DNA of 64,000 nt from Glaciimonas sp. CA11.2 (lineage in GTDB: Bacteria > Pseudomonadota > Gammaproteobacteria > Burkholderiales > Burkholderiaceae_D): positions 310,001-374,000 of the forward strand of contig NZ_JAVIWL010000001.1 in the NCBI RefSeq assembly GCF_034314045.1. The letters run 5' to 3'. Under the pieces are notes generated by a model. It made no database searches, was not told the DNA's origin, and saw nothing but the letters and a program-made list of their open reading frames with translations. The translations under genes and the position numbers were made by a program. Shown in pieces: positions 48,876 through 58,116 of the stretch; within the stretch, counting starts at the first letter, position 1, and every line of letters starts with the position of its first letter.

Positions 48876-49776
48876 CCGCATGAGCAACACTAAAAGCAAC
48901 GGCAGCACCATCCACCACGAGGGTTCCAAGCTTACAATCGGTCGTGCGGCGATTTACGTACTGTTGATTTTTTGCGCGCTGTATTACCTGATACCGCTGT
49001 ATGTGATGCTGAGTACATCCGTCAAAACGCTGGATGAAATACGCACAGGCAATCTACTCTCGCTACCGCACACTCTCACCGGCGCAGCATGGATCAAAGC
49101 ATGGGGTCACGCATGTACGGGCGTCGATTGCAACGGCCTGGCCCCCTACTTCTGGAACTCACTCAGAATGGCGATTCCGGCCGTACTCATATCGACTCTC
49201 ATCGGTTCACTGAATGGTTACGTGCTCGCGCATTGGCGCTTCCGCGGGTCTGAGATTGTCTTTACCGCACTGATGGTCGGCTGCTTCATTCCGTTTCAGG
49301 TTGTTATTCTGCCGATGGCGCGTTTGTTGGGGATGGTCAATTTAGCCAATACAACGCCCGGCCTGGTGTTTGTACACATTGTGTACGGCATCGCGTTCAC
49401 CACCTTGTTCTTCCGCAATTACTACATTACGGTGCCAGAGGAGCTGGTGAAGGCGGCACGTATTGATGGTGCAGGTTTCTTCATGACTTATCGCAAAATT
49501 ATTTTCCCATTGTCGCTGCCGATTTTCATGGTCTGCTTCATCTGGCAATTTACGCAAATCTGGAATGACTTTTTGTTCGGCGTGGTGTTTGGTGGCTCGG
49601 ACGCTAAACCAGTCACAGTCGCGCTCAACAATCTGGTCAATACCTCGACCGGGGTGACTGAATACAATGTCAATATGGCCGCCGCGATCATCGCTGCATT
49701 GCCGACATTGGTGGTGTACTTGCTGGCTGGAAAATATTTTGTCCGCGGGCTAACTGCTGGCGCTGTGAAAGGCTGA
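48865..49776 (+). CDS. gtsC: Sugar ABC transporter permease 2
   Basis: A 303-aa permease with six helices and EAA motif KAARIDGAGFFMTYRKIIFPLSLP. The N-terminus before the first helix is about 25 polar residues. Overlap with gtsB shows translational coupling. Confidence 0.9.
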   Translation: MAANRMSNTKSNGSTIHHEGSKLTIGRAAIYVLLIFCALYYLIPLYVMLSTSVKTLDEIRTGNLLSLPHTLTGAAWIKAWGHACTGVDCNGLAPYFWNSLRMAIPAVLISTLIGSLNGYVLAHWRFRGSEIVFTALMVGCFIPFQVVILPMARLLGMVNLANTTPGLVFVHIVYGIAFTTLFFRNYYITVPEELVKAARIDGAGFFMTYRKIIFPLSLPIFMVCFIWQFTQIWNDFLFGVVFGGSDAKPVTVALNNLVNTSTGVTEYNVNMAAAIIAALPTLVVYLLAGKYFVRGLTAGAVKG

Positions 49777-49814
49777 AAACCGTTCACCGCAACTATTGTT
49801 GTGGCGTGACTGAA

Positions 49815-49853
49815 GACTCACCAAAGACTCACAACGACTCACAACTGACTCAC
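49815..49853 (+). repeat. Four phased GACTCAC repeats upstream of gtsD
   Basis: GACTCAC occurs at 49815, 49826, 49836 and 49847, spaced 11, 10 and 11 bases, in the gtsC-gtsD gap (161 bases). The spacing follows one helical turn, which is typical of protein-binding arrays. It may also be a simple tandem expansion. Confidence 0.6.
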
Positions 49854-49937
49854 TAACGGGTGAATGTAACCCTCTTATTTTGCATCAGTCGACATAATCA
49901 TTTCGACTGTAAAGATCGATCAAGGGATGGAGTAAAG

Positions 49938-51095
49938 ATGGCTAGTTTATCAATTCGCAATGTGCGCAAAGTGTATCCAAACGGCAATGAAGTTCTCAAA
50001 GGTATTGATCTGGAGATTGCAGATGGGGAATTTCTGATTTTGGTCGGTGGCTCCGGGTGCGGCAAGTCGACGCTGCTGAACATGATCGCCGGGCTGGAAA
50101 CTGTCTCCGAAGGGGAAATCATGATCGGCGACCGCGTGGTCAACGATATCCCACCAAAGGCGCGTGACATCGCGATGGTATTTCAATCGTATGCTTTGTA
50201 TCCAACCATGACCGTGCGCGAAAATATTTCGTTTGGTCTTGGCATCCGCAAAGTACCCAAAGCCGAACAGAAAAAAATCGTCGACCGGGTAGCACAAACC
50301 CTTCAAATTACCCATCTGTTAGACAGCAAGCCAGCCCTTCTTTCGGGCGGCCAGCGCCAACGCGTCGCTATGGGTCGGGCTATCGCACGCGATCCGTCGC
50401 TGTTTTTATTTGATGAACCGCTATCCAATCTGGATGCCAAACTACGGGTAGAAATGCGGGCAGAAATTAAATTATTGCATCAACGTCTTGGCAGCACTAT
50501 CGTCTACGTTACCCACGATCAGATCGAAGCGATGACGCTGGGTGACAAAATTGCCGTCATGAAAGACGGCGTGGTGCAACAATTCGGCACGCCACAAGAC
50601 ATCTACGACAATCCCCAAAATTTGTTTGTGGCTGGGTTTATCGGCTCGCCGTCAATGAACTTCCTGCGCGGCAAACTGGTCTCGCACGGAAGCAATGGCG
50701 GTGCTGCCTTCAATCTGGAACATGACGGACAATCCACATTGGTTCCGCTGCCCCCAACGCATACAGAAACACCCGCCATTGCCAGTTGGATCGGTCGCGA
50801 AATCATCTTGGGGATTCGTCCGGAACACGTCACTGATGCACAAAGCGCCCGCGGTGCAGAAATTGGCGCTTCGATTTCACATGATGACTATTGTCCGAGC
50901 GAAGTCTCCTGCACCATCGAAATGACCGAGCCAACCGGCCCTGACACGCTCGTATTCACGTACTTCAATGGTGCACGCGTCACCTGCCGCACCCATCCTC
51001 GCGCAGCCGCAAAACCGAAGGAACAAATGCAATTGGCTTTCGACTTATCGAAGGCGGTATTTTTTGATCCTGAGTCGGAGCAGAGAGTTAGTTAA
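49938..51095 (+). CDS. gtsD: Sugar ABC transporter ATP-binding protein (UgpC/MalK type)
   Basis: ATPase of 385 aa. Walker [10 protein letters not shown], signature [15 protein letters not shown], Walker [16 protein letters not shown] and the switch His in [12 protein letters not shown]-terminal TOBE/MalK regulatory region starts near residue 235. GGAG before ATG 49938 fixes the start. It completes the transporter. A terminator follows. Confidence 0.93.
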   Translation: MASLSIRNVRKVYPNGNEVLKGIDLEIADGEFLILVGGSGCGKSTLLNMIAGLETVSEGEIMIGDRVVNDIPPKARDIAMVFQSYALYPTMTVRENISFGLGIRKVPKAEQKKIVDRVAQTLQITHLLDSKPALLSGGQRQRVAMGRAIARDPSLFLFDEPLSNLDAKLRVEMRAEIKLLHQRLGSTIVYVTHDQIEAMTLGDKIAVMKDGVVQQFGTPQDIYDNPQNLFVAGFIGSPSMNFLRGKLVSHGSNGGAAFNLEHDGQSTLVPLPPTHTETPAIASWIGREIILGIRPEHVTDAQSARGAEIGASISHDDYCPSEVSCTIEMTEPTGPDTLVFTYFNGARVTCRTHPRAAAKPKEQMQLAFDLSKAVFFDPESEQRVS

Positions 51096-51156
51096 GTAAC
51101 GGCACACCATCACCGTGCTCTCATCCATGACAAGATAAATGTAATATTAGCGAATA

Positions 51157-51185
51157 AAATAGGCGGCGCATAAGGCCGCCTATTT
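51157..51185. terminator. Terminator after gtsD
   Basis: AAATAGGCGGC and GCCGCCTATTT form an 11-bp stem with a 7-base loop. A/T-rich ends on both sides make it usable from both strands. It lies between the converging gtsD and the metal cassette. Confidence 0.8.
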
Positions 51186-51348
51186 GCATCCTGTTAAGCT
51201 TATTGCCGCGTATCCGGCGCTCTTACTGTCATTACTTTAAGACATTTCATCGATCAGATAAGGCCAGATTAAACATTGAGGTGGCGCATCTCAAATGCGC
51301 CCGAAAGTACACCTCTTTTGATCCTCGACTAAGTCTGCGTTATTCCAC

Positions 51349-51428
51349 ATAGACTTGCAAAATGGCGTACTGGGAGCAAACAGCGCCGCCGCTAGCAGCG
51401 GATAAATAATGCCTTTGTACGCAATGAT
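51349..51428 (-). pseudogene. Remnant of an EamA-family transporter gene (copy A)
   Basis: About 27 codons on the reverse strand read as YKGIIYPLLAAALFAPSTPF, close to HKGVIYALLAAALFGASTPF at the start of the intact gene at 59489. The start codon region is disrupted by an inserted base and the homology ends abruptly after about 80 bases. It is placed just after DUF1289, as in the intact cassette. The rest of the gene was deleted. Confidence 0.8.
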
Positions 51429-51500
51429 TCTAATGCTTGACCCTATTGACGCCATCTTCTCCTGATGAAATAGATTCCGCGACAATCGGCCTATTTTTGA

Positions 51501-51692
51501 TTAGGGCGATGACTCGCCTCCGGCGGGCAGCTTTGTTTCTCGTCTTCGGCGGTCATTGATTATTTGATGGCGTTGGTTATCTTTCATTTTTTTCCATCCC
51601 TTGCACTCGTCACGCGTGCGCAGGCAAGCGGTGCAGAAGCCAGATTTTCGGTCAAATTTACAGACCTCTATACAGGGTGATTTCACACTCAT
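51501..51692 (-). CDS. DUF1289 family protein, copy A (63 aa)
   Basis: A small Cys-containing protein: CIEVCKF, then CTACLRTRDECKGWKKM, a DUF1289 motif with possible metal-binding Cys. Its ATG overlaps the dmeF stop (ATGA), so it is translationally coupled. It is about 80% identical by eye to copy B at 59558. Function unknown. Confidence 0.85.
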   Translation of the reverse strand: MSVKSPCIEVCKFDRKSGFCTACLRTRDECKGWKKMKDNQRHQIINDRRRRETKLPAGGESSP

Positions 51693-52978
51693 ATTTTAGC
51701 GGCCAATTGCGGCATATGGACTTCCACTGTAATGTGCGATAGTCCTGTAACTTGCCGTAACAGAGCGTGATAGAAAGATGGACCATGCGCTAGCTTGTCA
51801 GTCACCACTGAAATTACGGCACCAAAGTGGCCGGGGCCAAGACGCCAAACATGCAAATCGATCAACTTATCGCCGGCAGTATCAACAATTGCCTTGACCT
51901 TGCCAGGCAATAAATCATCAGGGCTGACGTCCACCAGGTTTGCGCCTGTATCGCGAATCAGACCATAGGACCAGTTTGCAATCACTAATGCACCGACAAG
52001 GCCAGCAAGTGGGTCCATCCATAGCCAGCCAAATGATTGTGCCAACAGAAGACCAATAATCGCCAATACCGAGACCGCTGCATCGGCAATGACGTGAATA
52101 TAGGCTGCACGCATGTTGTGGTCACGGCGATCAATCGTATCACTTTCTTGCTGATGCGCATGCTCTTCAAAGGCAACACTGTGAACACCTTGCGGCAGTG
52201 TTAGTAAAGCTGTAAACGCGTGAGGCTCGGGAATCTCTGTCGTTGACTCAAGATAATCCAATGTTTGTTTGAAGGAGAATATTTGGCGGGTACCGTTCGG
52301 ACGCACGGTCGTGACACACACTTCCCCTGTGGGTAAACTGGCACCCGCGGTTTCTACTTTGATGCGAAAAACAGGCGGGACGCCGTCCTCAAAAATGGAG
52401 AGTACCAACAACCCGCCAGAGGTTTCTATGTTGTGAACTTCTTCACTGTGACCATGTGCGGCGTGATCGTGTTGATCGCTATCCGAATGCCCATGACTAT
52501 GGCCAGCATGGTTACCACCGCTCAGTAACCAGGCGCTAGCAATATTCACCAGCAATCCGACCACGGCAATGGGAATGGCCTCACTAAAGCTAATAGGTAC
52601 TGGCGACAAAAGGCGGGCAATGGCTTCATAACCAATGAACAAAGCAATCATCGCTAGGATGATGGCGCTGGAAAAGCCCGCCAAGTCGCCCAACTTGCCT
52701 GTTCCAAACACAAAGCGGGTGTCATTGGCATGTTTGCGGGCGTAAGTGTATGCTAACGCCGCGATCAACATCGCACCTGCATGGGTAGACATGTGCATGC
52801 CATCGGCCACCAAGGCCAGCGACCCAAATAAATGACCACCAATAATTTCGGCCAGCATCATAGCAGTGCAAAGCACAATCACAGCCCAGGTTTTGCGCTC
52901 GTTTTTGTCATGGCCTTCACCTAAAAAAACGTGGTGATGATCAACTTCAAACGGGGTATCATAAAGTTTATTGATCAT
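51689..52978 (-). CDS. dmeF: Cation diffusion facilitator, DmeF-like Ni/Co exporter (copy A)
   Basis: CDF efflux protein of 429 aa with six helices. The N-terminus has DHHH, the first membrane metal motif is VADGMHMSTHAGAML, a His-rich loop (GNHAGHSHGHSDSDQ and onward) lies near residues 165-195, the second motif is HVIADAAVSVLA, and a cytoplasmic domain follows. MHMSTH is typical of DmeF. Start 52978 lies 4 bases after the dmeR stop, and a longer start at 53011 would overlap it. Confidence 0.92.
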   Translation of the reverse strand: MINKLYDTPFEVDHHHVFLGEGHDKNERKTWAVIVLCTAMMLAEIIGGHLFGSLALVADGMHMSTHAGAMLIAALAYTYARKHANDTRFVFGTGKLGDLAGFSSAIILAMIALFIGYEAIARLLSPVPISFSEAIPIAVVGLLVNIASAWLLSGGNHAGHSHGHSDSDQHDHAAHGHSEEVHNIETSGGLLVLSIFEDGVPPVFRIKVETAGASLPTGEVCVTTVRPNGTRQIFSFKQTLDYLESTTEIPEPHAFTALLTLPQGVHSVAFEEHAHQQESDTIDRRDHNMRAAYIHVIADAAVSVLAIIGLLLAQSFGWLWMDPLAGLVGALVIANWSYGLIRDTGANLVDVSPDDLLPGKVKAIVDTAGDKLIDLHVWRLGPGHFGAVISVVTDKLAHGPSFYHALLRQVTGLSHITVEVHMPQLAAKI

Positions 52979-52982
52979 AGAT

Positions 52983-53264
52983 TCACTTAAAATAGCTGTG
53001 GACAACTTCAATCAGTCGCTCCTTTGCATCGCCTTGCGCACCGTCATGCGAATGAGGATCGGCGTCGACCAAATGGGTACGAATATGGTCCTCCAAAACC
53101 ACAGCGAGCAAGCCGTTCATAGCACCTCGGCAACTGGTAATTTGCTGCAATACAGTAATGCACTCACTTTCCTCGCTCAAGGCGCGCTCAATCGCATCGA
53201 TTTGCCCTCGAATGCGACGCACACGGTTTAAAAGTTTCTGTTTGTCGCGGATTGTGTGGCCCAT
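52983..53264 (-). CDS. dmeR: DmeR/RcnR-type Ni/Co-responsive repressor (copy A)
   Basis: CsoR/RcnR-family all-helical DNA-binding repressor of 93 aa. The RcnR metal ligands are all present at the same positions: His3 (MGHTIRDKQ), Cys35, His60 and His64 (EDHIRTH). That predicts Ni or Co sensing rather than Cu. The frame is open upstream, but MGHTIRDK is the family start. It precedes dmeF and lies next to a G-tract operator. Confidence 0.93.
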   Translation of the reverse strand: MGHTIRDKQKLLNRVRRIRGQIDAIERALSEESECITVLQQITSCRGAMNGLLAVVLEDHIRTHLVDADPHSHDGAQGDAKERLIEVVHSYFK

Positions 53265-53278
53265 ATCTTCAACTCCAT

Positions 53279-53303
53279 AAATAGGATAGGGGACTATATC
53301 ATA
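53279..53303 (-). promoter_or_regulatory. Candidate DmeR operator/promoter, copy A
   Basis: The reverse strand reads TATGATATAGTCCCC followed by TATCCTATTT. TATGAT may be the -10, and the C-tract after TATAGT resembles G-tract operators of RcnR/CsoR proteins. 24 of 25 bases are identical in front of copy B at 60336. Confidence 0.6.
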
Positions 53304-53380
53304 ATCAGGCAAATAGGAATGAGCAATTAGAGGAGCACCGGATAGAGGAGCACATATTGCGAATTGCTCGCGCTTCTTCC

Positions 53381-53417
53381 AAAAAAAGGGCGTTTCCGGC
53401 GAAGTGGGTGAAACGCC
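53381..53417 (-). terminator. Terminator of the copper operon
   Basis: GGCGTTTC and GAAACGCC form an 8-bp stem on the reverse strand followed by CTTTTTTT, immediately after the cusF-like stop at 53420. Confidence 0.88.
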
Positions 53418-53419
53418 AC

Positions 53420-53776
53420 TTATCCACCAAGCTCAATTTTTGTTACGACCAAGGCACCGTTCACTTTTTCAGCGACGAAATTGACCGTCTCTCCTTGTTT
53501 GACCTGGTCCAGCATTACCGGATCTTTCACCCTAAAAACCATCGTCATGGCTGGCATTTCCAGATTTGCCAATGGGCCATGCTTGATCGTGATCTTACCG
53601 GCTTCTTTATCAATTTTTTTGACTTCTCCGGTCGACATGGCAGCAGCATCAGCGGATGGCACTTCCGCAGTGTTAGCTTTGGCTATTTCTTCGGCCGCCA
53701 TCGCACCAAACGGCATAGTCAATGAGACAGCGATTATCATGGCGCGCGCTGCCGATTGAATTGAATGGGTTCTCAT
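53420..53776 (-). CDS. CusF-like periplasmic copper-binding protein (Met variant)
   Basis: Small periplasmic copper-binding protein of 118 aa. A signal peptide ends near residue 28 (GAMAA-EE). The CusF beta-barrel motif HGPLANLEMPAMTM carries His66, Met77 and Met79. The Trp that caps Cu(I) in E. coli CusF is Met74 here. Start 53776 is taken because 42 upstream codons lack a signal. It is the last gene of the copper operon. Confidence 0.88.
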   Translation of the reverse strand: MRTHSIQSAARAMIIAVSLTMPFGAMAAEEIAKANTAEVPSADAAAMSTGEVKKIDKEAGKITIKHGPLANLEMPAMTMVFRVKDPVMLDQVKQGETVNFVAEKVNGALVVTKIELGG

Positions 53777-53808
53777 TTGAAATCCTTTACGATATGTGTG
53801 GAAAAAAT

Positions 53809-54294
53809 TTATTTGACAACGATATTCCCGCGCATCCCCGCTTCGAAATGTCCTGGTTGTAGACAGGCAAAATCGAATGTACCGGCTTTGTTGAACTGCC
53901 AAATCAGTTCACCGGTTTTACCTGGTTCCACAGATACCTGATTAGGGTCAGAGTGTTCCATTTCCGGAAATTTAATCATCAATGCGGCATGTTCTTTTAG
54001 CTCTAAGATAGAACCCAAAACTATTTCGTGCTTTACCTGGCCGGTATTCTTGACAACGAACTTGACCGTTTCACCGCGTTTGATTGAGATGGTCGCCGGT
54101 GTGAAACGCATCGCGTCGTTCATATCAATTTCTATTGTTTTAACTACCTTGCTTGCGTCGCCCGGCACCCCCATTGGTGCGGCATGGCCTTCCTGTTTGT
54201 CATCTGCCTTAGCATGGCCATCGTCACCATGAGCGAAGACATTCATCGATAACAGGGACAGTGCCAGCATCGTTGCGATTAAAGTGGATTTCAT
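53809..54294 (-). CDS. Periplasmic cupredoxin
   Basis: A blue copper-like protein of 161 aa. A signal peptide ends near residue 20 (VFA-HGDDGHAK), leaving a His/Asp-rich mature start. The type 1 copper ligands appear as His in VKHEIVLGS and Cys, His and Met in FACLQPGHFEAGM. It is 67 bases downstream of the multicopper oxidase gene and could accept its electrons or bind periplasmic copper. Confidence 0.9.
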   Translation of the reverse strand: MKSTLIATMLALSLLSMNVFAHGDDGHAKADDKQEGHAAPMGVPGDASKVVKTIEIDMNDAMRFTPATISIKRGETVKFVVKNTGQVKHEIVLGSILELKEHAALMIKFPEMEHSDPNQVSVEPGKTGELIWQFNKAGTFDFACLQPGHFEAGMRGNIVVK

Positions 54295-54360
54295 AAAATT
54301 ATCCTCATAGTTAAAACCAGATGTTGTAGTGCCTAAAATAGAAACAAATCGCAAAAACTA

Positions 54361-55752
54361 TTAATGGTCGCTATGCGAGCCTCCCCTAATGACCTTCAGA
54401 ATTTTTTCACCTGGCTTCGCCTCCATGTGCTTGGCATCTGGCGCTTGCATAGCGTCCGGCATCGCGGCATCGTCACTTTTCCATTCATAGGCCGTTGTGC
54501 CGGGTGGATGCTTATACCAACCGGGGTCCTTATAGTCATTTCGCGCTATCCCTTGACGTATTTTTACGGTGGTAAACATGCCACCCATTTCAATGCCGCC
54601 AAACGGACCGGTACCGGTCATCATAGGTAAAGTGTTGTCGGGCAAAGGCATCTCCATCTCTCCCATTGAGCCGCCTTTGTCGCCCATCACCATATAGTCC
54701 GGTATCAGCTTGTTAATTTTGCTGAGAACATCGCGTTGATCCACGCCGATCATCGTTGGTACGTTATGACCCATCGCGTTCATGGTGTGATGTGCCTTAT
54801 GGCAATGGAAGGCCCAATCACCTAGCGCATTAGCATCAAATTCAATCGCCCGCATTTGACCTACCGCGATATCTGTCGTCACTTCAGGCCAACGCGATCC
54901 AGGGGGCGTCCAACCGCCATCGGTTCCTGCGACAACAAATTCATGCCCATGCAAATGGATCGGATGATTGGTCATTGTCAGGTTGCCGACGCGGATGCGC
55001 ACCCGGTCATTCTGGTTACACACCATCGGATCAATGCCAGGGAACGCACGACTATTGAAGGTCCACAAATTGAAGTCGAGCATCGTGCTGGTTTTAGGTG
55101 TGTAACTGCCGGGATCAATGTCATAAGCGTTGAGCAAAAAGCAGAAATCACGATCTACACGGTGCTGAGTCAGATCTTTCGGATGCGTGATCCACAGCCC
55201 CATCATGCCCATCGCCATTTGTGTCATTTCATCCGCGTGCGGGTGATACATAAACGTACCGGGACGCTTTGCAATAAATTCATATACGAATGTTTTGCCC
55301 GGTTGGATACCGGGTTGCGTCAGGCCAGTCACGCCATCCATGCCATTCGGCAAGCGCTGTCCATGCCAATGGACGCTCGTATGTTCTGGTAATTTATTGG
55401 TGACGAAGATACGTACCTGATCGCCTTCTACCACCTCAATGGTAGGTCCCGGAGACTGACCGTTATAGCCCCATAAGTTGGCCTTCATCCCTGGCGCTAT
55501 TTCGCGCACTACGGGTTCGGCTACCAGATGAAACTCTTTAACGCCATTTTTCATGCGCCACGGCAAAGTCCAGCCGTTCAGAGTGACCACCGGGTTATAA
55601 GGACGCCCGTTAGATGGCGAGAGAGGCGCTTGTGTAGTCGCCCCAGCCATTGTGGCGGCTTCAGGAAGTGATGCGGCCCCCACCCGACTGACTAAACCAG
55701 CGCCAATCGCGACAGCGCCCGCACCGTTGATGAAATTTCTACGTGAGACCAT
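54361..55752 (-). CDS. Multicopper oxidase (CopA/CueO-like), Tat-exported
   Basis: A 463-aa periplasmic oxidase that probably oxidises Cu(I). A Tat signal MVSRRNFINGAG leads. Copper motifs are HWH (128-130), HPH (170-172), HPIHLHGH (263-270) and FHCHKAHHTM (315-324). A C-terminal Met-rich tail (KGGSMGEMEMPLPD) follows near 370, as in copper-resistance oxidases. It is shorter than CopA (about 600 aa). Confidence 0.93.
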   Translation of the reverse strand: MVSRRNFINGAGAVAIGAGLVSRVGAASLPEAATMAGATTQAPLSPSNGRPYNPVVTLNGWTLPWRMKNGVKEFHLVAEPVVREIAPGMKANLWGYNGQSPGPTIEVVEGDQVRIFVTNKLPEHTSVHWHGQRLPNGMDGVTGLTQPGIQPGKTFVYEFIAKRPGTFMYHPHADEMTQMAMGMMGLWITHPKDLTQHRVDRDFCFLLNAYDIDPGSYTPKTSTMLDFNLWTFNSRAFPGIDPMVCNQNDRVRIRVGNLTMTNHPIHLHGHEFVVAGTDGGWTPPGSRWPEVTTDIAVGQMRAIEFDANALGDWAFHCHKAHHTMNAMGHNVPTMIGVDQRDVLSKINKLIPDYMVMGDKGGSMGEMEMPLPDNTLPMMTGTGPFGGIEMGGMFTTVKIRQGIARNDYKDPGWYKHPPGTTAYEWKSDDAAMPDAMQAPDAKHMEAKPGEKILKVIRGGSHSDH

Positions 55753-55779
55753 AATAATTATCCTTGTATTGTTTGTCGA

Positions 55780-57186
55780 TTAGTCAGCGGCCGCGCCAGA
55801 AGAAAAACCGGCTTTATTACTGCCAACCGACGATCGGCCGGTCTGTGCCATTTTTAAGGTGGAATCGGCGATCCAGTAATCGCGCAGCGCTTCAATAGCG
55901 CCATTGACGCTGATAACTTGCGCGCGGGCGTCAGCTAGCAAATCAAATACGCTGATTAGCATGCCGTTGTAACGCAGCATTTGTTCGTCCGAAATCCGTT
56001 TCTTGAGAGGCACGATTTCATCCCTGTAATGGCGGGCGATATCGTAAGAGCTGCGATAGTCGGCGTACGCTACGCGCACCTCCGAGCGGGCGTTTACGGC
56101 CAACTCGGCTGAACGATTTACCGCTTGCATGTATAGCGCCTCGGACTTTGCCACCCGTGCGCCGCCCCAATCGAACAAGGGAATTTCAAGCTGAATCGAA
56201 TAGCCATTCTCACGCAAAGGACTTTGGTTATAGTTGTTATGCATTAATCCTACATCGAGGATATTAATGAACCGCGTGGTCTTGGAAAGCCCTAGCGATG
56301 TCGCCAGAGCGGCAAGTTCGCGCTTCGCCATCATGATGTCGAGTCGATTTTGCATGGCCTGCACTTCGACATCGACAATCTCTTCAGGCGCTTTAGGCAG
56401 ATCAGGGAGGCGAGCCGGTAATTGAAACGCGGTACCGCTTCCCCATAAACCAAGCAACCGTGTCAGTTTTTCACGTTCAGCGACTTGCATCTGTGCCGCC
56501 CGTGCTAGTTGCACCGTCACGTCTGCATAGAAAGACTGCTGACGCAAATGCTCCAGTTTGCTCCAGTTGCCAACCGCCGCCATCTGTCGTGCCAGTTGCG
56601 CGCCACCTTCAGCGGAAGTACTGACTTGCGTCAAATACTTAACGGTTTCCTGCGCTGAGACGGCAGCAAAATAGGAGCGGCGTGTTGCATCGGCTACAGC
56701 TAAAACTTCCGCAGCAGCAAGCAATTGTGCCTGCTCGAAGTAACGCCGTTCAAGCTTGCTGGCAATGGGCATTGTCAGCAAGCTCATGATAGGCAGCATT
56801 AAGGTACGATCAATCTCGATATCGTCGCCGCGGCGCAAACGACCGAACGTAAAAGAAGGATTCTTGAGGCGCCCAGCCTGTACAAAATTAGCTTCAGCGA
56901 TACCCAGTTCGCTGTAACTCGCTTGCAGACCTTTGTTATTAAGTAAGGCGATCTTTACCGCATCGTCAACGTTTAGTGGCTTTGTGAGAAGTGGTTCAAT
57001 GGTCATGGCAACACTATTGACGTCCGCGTCAGATTTGACCCACTTGACTTCCTGACCGATGCGCTCCTTCGTCATAGACTGAACCGACGAAAAGCCGCCG
57101 TCCTGCGACAGCGAAGCACAACCACCCAAGAATAAAACCGAGGCTGTAAGAACAAGCCGGCAAAAAGAAACAGAAGATAATCGCAT
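55780..57186 (-). CDS. TolC-family outer-membrane efflux lipoprotein
   Basis: A 468-aa outer-membrane factor. The signal has lipobox LGGC (Cys about 23). Two coiled-coil repeats follow with KIALLNNKGLQASYSELGIAEANFVQAG and PLFDWGGARVAKSEALY. No adaptor gene lies next to it. It may pair with the CusA pump at 61-64 kb as a CusC-like channel. GGAG precedes the ATG. Confidence 0.88.
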   Translation of the reverse strand: MRLSSVSFCRLVLTASVLFLGGCASLSQDGGFSSVQSMTKERIGQEVKWVKSDADVNSVAMTIEPLLTKPLNVDDAVKIALLNNKGLQASYSELGIAEANFVQAGRLKNPSFTFGRLRRGDDIEIDRTLMLPIMSLLTMPIASKLERRYFEQAQLLAAAEVLAVADATRRSYFAAVSAQETVKYLTQVSTSAEGGAQLARQMAAVGNWSKLEHLRQQSFYADVTVQLARAAQMQVAEREKLTRLLGLWGSGTAFQLPARLPDLPKAPEEIVDVEVQAMQNRLDIMMAKRELAALATSLGLSKTTRFINILDVGLMHNNYNQSPLRENGYSIQLEIPLFDWGGARVAKSEALYMQAVNRSAELAVNARSEVRVAYADYRSSYDIARHYRDEIVPLKKRISDEQMLRYNGMLISVFDLLADARAQVISVNGAIEALRDYWIADSTLKMAQTGRSSVGSNKAGFSSGAAAD

Positions 57187-57195
57187 GATCGCTCC

Positions 57196-57573
57196 TTAGC
57201 GTGATTGCATGCCGTCGTGCACTGGCATAGCGGGTGGCATTTGATCGGGCGGCGATGCTGCTTTTTTATCTGCGAGCATGGGACTATTTTCTTTCATATT
57301 ATCCATGCTTTTGTCAGACATGCCTTTCATGCCTCCCATGCTGGAGGCCTTCATCGCATCAATCTCGCTCACGTCAGCGTTGGACTTCTTCCAAGCCTGA
57401 ACATCAGGATCCTGATAACTTTTGTAATCCAAAAAAACGGATTTATACGGCGTACTAGCGGATGTGGCTCGCACGTTTTGTGCATCGTCAGAGGTTACTT
57501 TCGCCCCGACAGCGAATGGTATTAACCAGGCGCAGGCAGAGAGAACGCACCTCGTAAAAAGGGTGGAGTTCAT
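57196..57573 (-). CDS. Met-rich periplasmic protein (125 aa), unknown
   Basis: A signal peptide ends near residue 24 (AVGA-KVTSD). The mature half has YKSVFLDYKSYQDPDVQAWKKSN, then a Met-rich stretch SSMGGMKGMSDKSMDNMKEN and MPPAMPVHDGM. Such proteins recur in copper-resistance operons, where Met residues may bind Cu(I). It ends 10 bases before the TolC-like gene begins. Confidence 0.75.
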   Translation of the reverse strand: MNSTLFTRCVLSACAWLIPFAVGAKVTSDDAQNVRATSASTPYKSVFLDYKSYQDPDVQAWKKSNADVSEIDAMKASSMGGMKGMSDKSMDNMKENSPMLADKKAASPPDQMPPAMPVHDGMQSR

Positions 57574-57702
57574 GATGTCTATCGAAGATCAAAGTCAAAT
57601 AAAGTCAGAATGCGCACAACAAGTGGGCATGACGTGGATGTGCAGAATTTAACTATGCAGCGGTGGCTAGAATAGCCCTGTGCAAAAAATTAAATTTGCT
57701 TT

Positions 57703-58116
57703 TTAAATAAAGAGGAGATGAGGTGGCCGTTCAAGGCCGTCTGGAAAAATGACAGTAAAACGTTTCTCGCTAGGAATACGTAGCGCGCTGCCTATTGCCG
57801 TTGGCACGTTGAATGTAGCCATCGATGGAAGAAATGCAGCGGTCCCAAGACAGCAACCGGCACAAGTACCACATTTGCTAAAGCTCGATTGCTTGCCATT
57901 CGCTTTAGAGAGAAACCCGTCACTGCCAGTAACACCATGATCAGAATCGAAATGATCACTTTGTTGACTAGTGGCATGATCACCCCCCGTTGAGGCAACT
58001 TCCGCTGTGTGGTGATGGCTGGATCCACAACCGATCATCATAGCTGATGCGAAGCCTTGCGTCGGGAGCGCAATCATCACCAGCCATAACAACGCAATTT
58101 TCAGGATTTTAGCCAT
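57703..58116 (-). CDS. Cys/His-rich secreted protein (137 aa), unknown
   Basis: A signal peptide ends near 24 (GFAS-AMM). SSHHHTAEV and scattered His to residue 60, then CGTCAGCC near 82-89 in front of a hydrophobic segment, and a C-terminal GLERPPH. This layout resembles small proteins in cus/cop operons, but I recognise no named family. No strong ribosome site is seen before ATG 58116, so the start is uncertain. Confidence 0.65.
   Translation of the reverse strand: MAKILKIALLWLVMIALPTQGFASAMMIGCGSSHHHTAEVASTGGDHATSQQSDHFDSDHGVTGSDGFLSKANGKQSSFSKCGTCAGCCLGTAAFLPSMATFNVPTAIGSALRIPSEKRFTVIFPDGLERPPHLLFI

Noticed and set aside
51291..51485. 64-codon frame at the eamA stub as a real small gene
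   Set aside because: Only about 27 codons match the EamA start, the original start codon is disrupted, and the remainder is unrelated sequence past a deletion junction.
53357..53725. 122-codon plus-strand frame opposite the CusF-like gene
   Set aside because: Antisense shadow of a clear CusF-like gene with signal peptide and copper motif. It also spans its terminator.
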